From the NCBI GenBank assembly GCA_946902985.2, contig OX336393.1, positions 53,852,765 through 53,916,764 of the forward strand: a stretch of 64,000 nt of DNA, in the 5' to 3' direction. The notes under the pieces are model-generated. The model was given only the letters and a program-made list of their open reading frames with translations. It was not told where the DNA came from and searched no databases. Made by a program: the position numbers and the translations under genes. The stretch's first letter is position 1. Every line of letters begins with the position of its first letter. The stretch is from Meconema thalassinum (lineage: Eukaryota > Arthropoda > Insecta > Orthoptera > Tettigoniidae). This document shows, piece after piece, positions 55,234 through 64,000 of the stretch.

Positions 55234-56744
55234 TAGCCTATTTTCAATTTTGAAAAAATAGGCTTATGAGATCACCTTTTGTCCGTGTGTGTATGCGTGT
55301 GTGTGTGTGTGTGTGATTCGTGTGTGAGTCCCCCCCTAATAAAATCTAAACGGCTGGAGCGATTTCAATGAAACTCGGTATGTTCATAGCACTATTCCCG
55401 GCGACCTCGACCGTGCCCTTCAAATTTTGTTACGTCTCACCAATGCAAAATGGCGGCTGTGCGAAATATTTCACTAGCATTCAATATCTCCGAAACTATT
55501 ACCGATATCGCCCTGAAATTGTGTACGGTGATAAAGGGTACTACTAGAAGTTCATCTATGAGACTTTCAAAAACCTGGTGACTACAAAACCAACATGGCG
55601 GTCAAGCGAAGTTGAGACTTTTAAATAGACTTTTCTCGCGATTTAACTATCCACACGTAATGAAACTTGGTACAGCAAATGTGTATACACATTGTAATGC
55701 ACTGAAGTCTAATTTAGTTCAATTGTTTACATAACTTCAAAATGGCGGCTGTGCGAAATATTTCACTGACATTCTATATCTCCGAAACTATTACAGATAT
55801 CACCCTGAAATTTTGTACGGTGATAAAGCGTAATGATACAAGTTTACCTATGTATATTTCATAAACCTGAAAAGTACAAAACGAACATGGCGACCAAGCG
55901 AATTTGAAATATTTTAATAGACTTTTCTCGTGATTTAACTCTCTGAGCGCAGTGAAATGTGGTACAGTAAATGACTTTGCAGATTGTAATGCACTGCCAT
56001 CTAATTTAAATCAATTGTTTACATAACTTCAATATGGCGGCTGTGCAAAATTTTAAAATTAAGTTTTTATATCTTGTGTCGTAATCATGCGATCGAAGTG
56101 AAAGTTTGAATAATGAACCTAGGCAATAATTGCCCTTGAATGGTACATAATTCTATGGCCTATACATATAACAATCCTAAATGGCGAGCTTCCGAAATAT
56201 TTAGACGGTTCTCAATATCTATGAATCTTTTACAGCAACCAAACTGAATTTTTTTATGTTCATAGAGACTATGAACATATGTTCACCTATAGGACTTTCA
56301 TTAACCTGGTGAGCACAAATCCAACATGGCGGCGACGCGAAGTATAAATATTTAAATGGACGATTCTCGCGCATTAACTATCCGAGTGCTGACAAACGTT
56401 GCACGTTAAATGCTTATACAAATGTTGATCCACTGGCATCTAATTTATTACAATTGTTTGCATAATCACAAGATGGCTGCTGTGCGTAATTTTAAAATCT
56501 CGTTTTTACTTCTTGTGTTCTAATCATGCGATTGAAGTTTGAATACCACACGTACACAATAATCTTAATGTAATAGTACAAAAGTAAAAATCCAACCTGG
56601 CGACAATCTGAAATATTTAGACGGTTCTCAATATCTACGAATCTGTTACAGCAATTAAACTGAAATTTTGTATGTTGTTAGAAGAAATTAACATGAGCAG
56701 GATATATGAAAATAGGCTGTATAGTTCTTCACGGAACTACTTGT
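55234..56744 (+). mobile_element. Family B modular element, copy 3, inside array unit 2
   Basis: It interrupts the unit between CCATTTAT and TACATTATTG; the intact sequence CCATTTATTACATTATTG is present at 44549 and 58699. The insert therefore adds no target duplication and sits between T and T. ATGGCG-type motifs are at 55450, 55595, 55742, 55887, 56034, 56181, 56326 and 56473. Confidence 0.87.
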
Positions 56745-56934
56745 TACATTATTGAGATAGTTTGCAAACGGTTATAAAGTTATAACGGAACAAAATCAAG
56801 CTGTAAAATTCTTCAATACATAGGGTCTAATGCGCTTAAGGGGGTCAAGGGGTACTCTAGATTTTTTTCACATGATTTACACGTGCGGGTGTGGTACGGA
56901 AAGTCTATTACGTCCTTATCTCTATATATTGTTA

Positions 56935-56982
<48 letters not shown>
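56935..56982. repeat. (TTA)n microsatellite, array unit 2
   Basis: About 16 TTA repeats at the same unit position as in the others. Confidence 0.9.
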
Positions 56983-56983
<1 letters not shown>

Positions 56984-59900
56984 CTATGGCCTACAACGAC
57001 GAGACAAAGCTTATTTTCTGCCCCTTGGTGTCAGAAACAAAACTCGGGGACTCTAAATAGCCGCAAAGGGTTCCCGAAATCTACATTTTAAGCCTCTAAA
57101 ACCAACAGTCTCTGATATTCCAAGAACACTAATTTCATTTAATAAACTAATGAAGGAATGCACGCCAATAGCCATGACAAAAGCATCTCAAAAGGTGACA
57201 TCCAACTTTCCATCTATTTCTGCAAGAAGTAATGCCACTCCATTTATTAAATTTCTGTGAACGTATGCAAATTGCAATAAGGTTATCACAGAACCAACTA
57301 AAACTGTAAAATTTATCAATGCGCTTAAGGGGGTCAGGGGTTACCATAGATTTTTTCACACGACTTAAACGTGCGATATGTCGTACAGAAGGTCTATTAT
57401 ATCTCCAAACAGCAACATGACGTGTATTGCGTTTCGTCTACGAGGTTTTTAATTTTATTTTCACGTCAGGAAGTACACGTTAGGTAGGCTAAATTTATTT
57501 TCTGAGCATATTTTAACTAATCATTTATCTTTGTAGACAAACAGGTTCCAAGCCTCTAACCATTGCAACAGTAGCTCAATTGATTACGTCTGGCTATTAA
57601 TACCAAAGACCGTTCGAAGAATGGGTACTCCTGCCGGTCTATTATATATAATCCAAAATTGACTCATCAACGCAGGGGTCAAACCACTAGATTTAGAAAG
57701 CTGAAATTTTGCATCTTGGTTGATCCGAGTATGTAGAGGCTCACTAAGAAACGGTTTTTTAAAATTCAATTTGTAAGTGACCTTTATCGGCCCTTTGGCA
57801 CTGAGCAAGGACAGTCGGTTCAAATATCGGATTTAGCTCATTTTAAGCCGCCAGATACGAGAAACAATACTCGGAGGTCCTATAAGGACCCCGAAACACA
57901 ATTTTTAAGTTCCTAAAATGAACGGTTTCGGAGATATTCCCAAATAACAGTGTTCCCTCGAAGAAACAGATAAACGTTACTATGGCAACCGCTGAAATTT
58001 CGCAGACCGGGGATAGTTTTCTGGCAATATCTCGAAAACCATTCGTTTTAGGGCCTTAAAACGCGGTGTTCGGTTCCCACTTCCTAGAAGTGGAAACTAC
58101 GAACATTGCTCCTCGCATTGATACGCGCAGAATGAGCTATGTTCCATATTTCTACAAGCAAATCGACTTGGAAAGTCTCTTCTCTCTATATATAAGAATG
58201 AAAGTTTGTCTGTTTTTTCTGAATTTCTACGGAAATTTGCGTTATTTACGGGTTTCAGACTGTTTGATGATGGATGCGCGGGAAATATATGTTTTGTCTG
58301 TCTGTCTGTGGACAAGTATGTTCCCTTATAACTCGAGAACGGCTGGGTGGATCAACGTAAAATTTGGTACAGATATCCTTCAGAGGCACGACACTAATCA
58401 TTGATGTAACTCTTCTCTGTTGCTCCAATAAAAGGGGGCCTACCCCCTTAAAACACTTGCTGAAATAGGCGTAGAAGGGCGAGACAAAGCTCATTTTCAG
58501 CCCCTCAATGTGAGAAATGAAACTCGGGGGCCCTAACGGTACCCCGAAAACCACCTTTTTAGGCCCTAAAACCAACCGTTTTTGAGATATTCCCAGAAAA
58601 CTAACTTCATTTAAAACAATAATGAATGAATGCAATCCGGTAACCATGGCAACAGAAACTCACAGGTCCATCTAATGCTGTAAGACGCAATTCAATTCCA
58701 TTTATTACATTATTGAGATAGTTTGCAAACGGTTATAAAGTTATAACGGAACAAAATCAAGCTGTAAAATTCTTCAATACATAGGGTCTAATGCGCTTAA
58801 GGGGGTCTAGGGGTACTCTAGATTTTTTTCAGATGATTTACACGTGCGGGTGTGGTACGGAAGGTCTATTATGCCCTTATCTCTATATATTGTTATATTA
58901 TTATTATTATTATTATACTATGGCCTACAACGACGAGACAAAGCTTATTTTCTGCCCCTTGGTGTCAGAAACAAAACTCGGGGACTCTAAATAGCCGCAA
59001 TGGGTACCCGAAAACTATATTTTAAGCCTCTAAAACCAACAGTTTCTGATATTCCAAGAAAACTAATTTCATTTAATAAACTAATGAAGGAATGCACGCC
59101 AATAGCCATGACAAAAGCATCTCAAAAGGTGACATCCAACTTTCCATCTATTTCTGCAAGAAGTAATGTCACTCCATTTATTAAATTTCTGTGAACGTTT
59201 GCAAATTGCAATAAGGTTATCACAGAACCAACTAAAACTGTAAAATTTTTCAATGGGCTTAAGGGGGTCAGGGGTTACCATAGATTTTTTCACACGACTT
59301 AAACGTGCGATATGTCGTACAGAAGGTCTATTATATCTCCAAAAAGCAACATGACGTGTATTGCGTTTCGTCTACGAGGTTTTTAATTTTATTTTCACGT
59401 CAGGAAGTACACGTTAGGTAGGCTAAATTTATTTTCTGAGCATATTTTAACTAATCATTTATCTTTGTAGACAAACAGGTTCCAAGCCTCTAACCATTGC
59501 AACAGTAGCTCAATTGATTACGTCTGGCTATTAATACCAAAGACCGTTCGAAGAATGGGTACTTCTGCTAGTCTATTATATATAATCCAAAATTGACTCA
59601 TCAACGCAGGGCTCAAACCACTAGATTTAGAAAGCTGAAATTTTGCATGTTGGTTGATCCGAGTATGTAGAGGCTCACTAAGAAACGGTTTTTTAAAATT
59701 CAATTTGTAAGTGACCTTTATCGGCCCTTTGGCACTGAGCAAGGACAGTCGGTACAAATATCGGATTTAGCTCATTTTAAGCCGCCAGATACGAGAAACA
59801 ATACTCGGAGGTCCTATAAGGACCCAGAAACACGATTTTTAAGTTCCTAAAATGAACGGTTTCGGAGATATTCCCAAATAACTGTGTTCCCTCGAAGAAA

Positions 59901-60557
59901 CAGATAAACGTTACTATGGCAACCGCTGAAATTTCGCAGACCGGGGATAGTTTTCTGGCAATATCTCGAAAACCGTTCGTTTTAGGGCCTTAAAACGCGG
60001 TGTTCGGTTCCCACTTCCTAGAAGTGGAAACTACGAACATTGCTCCTCGCATTGATACGCGCAGAATGAGCTATATTCCATATTTCTACAAGCAAATCGA
60101 CTTGGAAAGTCTCTTCTCTCTATATATAAGAATGAAAGTTTGTCTGTTTTTTCTGAATTTCCACGGAAATTTGCGTTATTTACGCGTTTCAGACTGTTTT
60201 ATGATGGATGCGCGCGAAAATAAATGTTTTGTCTGTCTGTCTGTCTGTGGACAAGTATGTTCCCTTATAACTCGAGAACGGCTGGGTGGATCAACGTAAA
60301 ATTTGGTACAGATATCCTTCAGAGGCACGACACTAATCATTGTTGTAACTCTTCTCTGTAGCTCCAATAAAAGGGGGCCTACCCCCTTAAAACACTTGCT
60401 GAAAGAGGCGTAGAAGGGCGAGACAAAGCTCATTTTCGGCCCCTCAATGTGAGAAATGAAACTCGGGGGCCCTAACGGTACCCCGAAAACCACCTTTTTA
60501 GGCCCTAAAACCAACCGTTTTTGAGATATTCCCAGAAAACTAACTTCATTTAATTAT

Positions 60558-62066
60558 TATCAATTTTGAAAAAATAGGCTTATGAGATCACCTTTTGTCC
60601 GTGTGTGTGTGCGTGTGTGGGTGTGTGTGTGTGTGTGTGTGTGAGTGATAAAATCTAAACGGCAGGAGCGATTTCAATGAAACTCAGAAAGTTCATAGCA
60701 CTATTCCCGGCGACCTCGACCGCGCCCTTCAAATTTTGTTACGACTCACCAATCCAACATGGCGGCTGTGCGAAATATTTCACCAGCATTCAATATCTCC
60801 GAAACTATTACCGATATTGCCCTGACATTTTCTGTAGTGATAGAGGGAACTACTATAAGTTCACTTATGTGACTTTTGAAAACCTGGTAGCTACAAAACC
60901 AACATGGCGGCCAAGCGTATTTGCGATTTTTAAATAGACGTTTCTCGCGATTTGACCAACCAACCGCAATGAAACTTGGTACAGTATATGTTTATATACA
61001 TTGTAATGCACCGACATCTAACTTCGTTCAATTGTTTACATAATCACAAGATGGCGGATGTGCGAAGTATTTCACCGGCATTCTATATCTCTGAAACTAT
61101 TAGCGGTATCTCCCTAAAATTGTGTACGGAGATAAAGGGCAGTACTGGAAGTCCATCTATAAGATTTTCAAAAACCGGTTAACTACAAAACGAACATGGC
61201 GGCCAAGCGAATTTGAACATTTTAAATAGACCTTTCTCGCGATTTAATGTTCCAAGCGCACTGAAACCTGGTACAGGAAATATTTATACACATTGTAATC
61301 CACTGGTATCTAATTTAGTTCAATTGTTTACATAACCTCAAGATGGCGGCAGTGCGAATTTTAAAATTAAGTTTTTATTTCTTGTGATGTAGTCATGCGA
61401 TCGAAGTGAAAGTTTGAATAATGAACCTACGCAATAATTTTCCTATAATGGTACATGACTCAATGGCCTATACATTTAACAATCCAACATGGCGACCAAC
61501 CGAAATATTTAGACGATACTGAATATCTAAGAATCTATTTTAGAAATCAAACTAAATTTTTTAATGTTCATAGGGGCTATGAACTTAAGTTCACCTATAG
61601 GTCTTTAAATAACCTGGTGATCAAAAATCCAACATGGCGGTGACGCGAATTATAAATATTCACATGGACGTTTCTCGCAATTTAACCATCCGCGTGCAGT
61701 GAAATTTGGTACAGTAAATCTTTATCCGAATGTCAATCCACTGGCATCTAATTTAATTCAATTGTTTCCATAACCTCAAGATGGCAGCTGTGAAAATTTT
61801 TTAAATCTACTTGTTTTTTCTTGTGTCCTAATTATGCGATTGAAGTTTGAATACTACACGTTCACAATAATCTGCATGTAACAGTACATAACTCTAGGAC
61901 CTACATATATAAAATCCAACATGGCGACCATCCGAAATACTTAGTCGGTTCTCAATATCTACGAATCTATTACAGCAATCAAACTGAAATTGTGTATGTT
62001 GATAGTGGCAATTAACATAAGTAGGATATATGAAAATAGGCTGTATAGTTCTTCACGGAACTACTT
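60558..62066 (+). mobile_element. Family B modular element, copy 4, at a rearranged junction
   Basis: Same modules as copy 1 (closer to it than to copies 2 and 3). Both ends are shortened: the left arm of the start hairpin is missing and the end stops at CTACTT. On its left is array unit 4 up to CATTTAAT; on its right the array restarts at an earlier position (TTTTCTGGCAATATC) of the unit. This is a recombined junction rather than a simple insertion. Confidence 0.82.
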
Positions 62067-62944
62067 TTCTGGCAATATCTCGAAAACCGTTCGTTATAGG
62101 GCCTTAAAATGCGGTGTTCGGTTCCCACTTCCTAGAAGTGGAAACTACGAACATTGCTCCTCGCATTGATACGCGCAGAATGAGCTATATTCCATATTTC
62201 TACAAGCAAATCGACTTGGAAAGTCTCTTCTCTCTATATATAAGAATGAAAGTTTGTCTGTTTTTTCTGAATTTCTACGGAAATTTGCGTCATTTACGCG
62301 TTTCAGACTGTTTTATGATGGATGCGCGCGAAAATAAATGTTTTGTCTGTCTGTCTGTGGACAAGTATGTTCCCTTATAACTCGAGAACGGCTGGGTGGA
62401 TCAACGTAAAATTTGGTACAGATATCCTTCAGAGGCACGACACTAATCATTGATGTCACTCTTCTCTGTAGCTCCAATAAAAGGGGGCCTACCCCCTTAA
62501 AACCCTTGCTGATATAGGCGTAGAAGGGCGAGACAAAGCTCATTTTCAGCCCCTCAATGTGAGAAATGAAACTCGGGGGCCCTAACGGTACCCCGAAAAC
62601 CACCTTTTTAGGCCCTAAAACCAACCGTTTTTGAGATATTCCCAGAAAACTAACTTCATTTAATACAATAATGAATGAATGCAATCCGGTAACCATGGCA
62701 ACAGAAACTCACAGGTCCATCTAATGCTGTAAGACGCAATACAATTCCATTTATTACATTATTGAGATAGTTTGCAAACGGTTATAAAGTTATAACGGAA
62801 AAATATCAAGCTGTAAAATTCTTCAATACATAGGGTCTAATGCGCTTAAGGGGGTCAAGGGGTACTCTAGATTTTTTTCACATGATTTACACGTGCGCGT
62901 GTGGTACGGAAAGTCTATTACGTCCTTATCTCTATATAATGTTA

Positions 62945-63028
<84 letters not shown>
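62945..63028. repeat. (TTA)n microsatellite, longest in the array
   Basis: About 27 uninterrupted TTA repeats. The Tyr or Leu runs in the frames across it are artefacts. Confidence 0.92.
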
Positions 63029-64000
63029 ACTATGGCCTACAACGACGAGACAAAGCTTATTTTCTGCCCCTTGGTGTCAGAAACAATACTCGGGGACTCT
63101 AAATAGCCGCAAAGGGTTCCCGAAAACTACATTTTAAGCCTCTAAAACCAACAGTTTCTGATATTCCAAGAAAACTAATTTCATTTAATAAACTAATGAA
63201 GGAATGCACGCCAATAGCCATGACAAAAGCATCTCAAAAGGTGACATCCAACTTTCCATCTATTTCTGCAAGAAGTAATGCCACTCCATTTATTAAATTT
63301 CTGTGAACGTTAGCAAATTGCAATAAGGTTATCACAGAACCAACTAAAACTGTAAAATTTATCAATGCGCTTAAGGGGGTCAGGGGTTACCATAGATTTT
63401 TTCACACGACTTAAACGTGCGATATGTCGTACAGAAGGTCTATTATATCTCCAAACAGCAACATGACGTGTATTGCGTTTCGTCTACGAGGTTTTTAATT
63501 TTATTTTCACGTCAGGAAGTACACGTTAGGTAGGCTAAATTTATTTTCTGAGCATATTTTAACTAATCATTTATCTTTGTAGACAAACAGGTTCCAAGCC
63601 TCTAACCATTGCAACAGTAGCTCAATTGATTACGTCTGGCTATTAATACCAAAGACCGTTCGAAGAATGGGTACTCCTGCTGGTCTATTATATATAATCC
63701 AAAATTGACTCATCAACGCAGGGCTCAAACCACTAGATTTAGAAATCTGAAATTTTGCATGTTGGTTGATCCGAGTATGTAGAGGCTCACTAAGAAACGG
63801 TTTTTTAAAATTCAATTTGTAAGTGACCTTTATCGGCCCTTTGGCACTGAGCAAGGACAGTCGGTACAAATATCGGATTTAGCTCATTTTAAGCCGCCAG
63901 ATACGAGAAACAATACTCGGAGGTCCTATAAGGACCCCGAAACACAATTTTTAAGTTCCTAAAATGAACGGTTTCGGAGATATTCCCAAATAACTGTGTT

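Larger units (their letters stand above)
43311..64000 (+). repeat. Tandem head-to-tail array of a ~1.94-kb Helitron-like unit
   Basis: Each unit starts TCTATTATATATAATCC (TCTAATTTATTATAT in the first) and ends with hairpin CCGTTCGAAGAA, a short spacer and CTAG or a variant (CTGG, CCGG). The next unit's TC follows at once with no host sequence between. Unit starts are 43311, 54184, 57638, 59572 and 63684. The clean unit 57638-59571 is 1934 bp. Others return to about that length once the BEL and family B inserts and a 160-bp duplication are removed. Internal modules related to one another occur several times per unit. No Rep/helicase coding: non-autonomous. The array continues past the window edge. 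Confidence 0.88.

Noticed and set aside
43900..62380. Repeated ~90-130 codon frames beginning MFGSHFLEVE or MVTGLHSFII in the array
   Set aside because: They recur because the array unit recurs, and both strands are open in the same place; no conserved domain and variable C-termini.

Overview
The window is nuclear DNA of an animal with a large, repeat-choked genome. Insect-type SINEs, a BEL/Pao retrotransposon, Helitron-like elements, several mariner/Tc1 and TTAA-flanked transposons, and one neuropeptide-receptor gene broken by a very long intron all point to an insect. The SINE style (tRNA-derived heads joined to a conserved 'GGTTTCCCA' body) suggests a polyneopteran such as a cricket, katydid or grasshopper, but I cannot name the species from sequence alone.

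Only one host gene is supported. Its last two coding exons lie on the + strand at 4298-4495 and 23988-24160. They encode the seventh transmembrane segment and the cytoplasmic tail of a family A peptide GPCR that looks most like a neuropeptide Y/F receptor. The intron between them is about 19.5 kb and its recognisable content is mostly transposon. The upstream intron, from the window start to 4297, is also full of mobile DNA. The exon junction is in frame and has two alternative tandem AG acceptors.

Layout. 1-2106: right-hand part of a hAT transposon with an unbroken transposase frame. 2107-3155: exact 70-bp minisatellite split by a SINE. 3351-4226: another SINE and a foldback element. 4298-4495: receptor exon. 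4.7-9.5 kb: SINEs, a TIR-bounded reverse-transcriptase fragment, a TTAA-flanked MITE. 10440-13155: Helitron-like element (minus) holding a LINE tail. 13160-16822: a CRE-bearing repeat and two copies of a modular element here called family B. 16.9-23.7 kb: SINE and LINE relics. 23988-24160: receptor terminal exon. 24.4-26.5 kb: TTAA element and a solo end. 27.4-31.9 kb: long SINE, perfect hairpin MITE, SINE, and a three-deep nested transposon stack. 32.7-33.8 kb: 1 kb pure pyrimidine tract. 34.9-36.7 kb: mariner foldback element, then a second foldback with a SINE in its loop. 38.9-39.6 kb: A/C-rich tract. 40.2-42.8 kb: second long SINE, small foldback, second mariner foldback. 43311 to the right edge: head-to-tail tandem array of a Helitron-like element of about 1.94 kb per unit, interrupted by an 8.76 kb BEL retrotransposon and by two more family B copies.

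The strongest unusual signals are these. Family B is built of modules that place a YY1/Pho-like ATGGCGGC motif every 143-148 bp. Two different mariner-like elements both have ends made from an inverted duplication of their own transposase C-terminus. The tandem Helitron array supplies empty-site controls for the BEL and family B insertions. In the nested stack at 30.3-31.9 kb, removing the inner element brings together the two halves of the outer transposase's third catalytic Asp motif.
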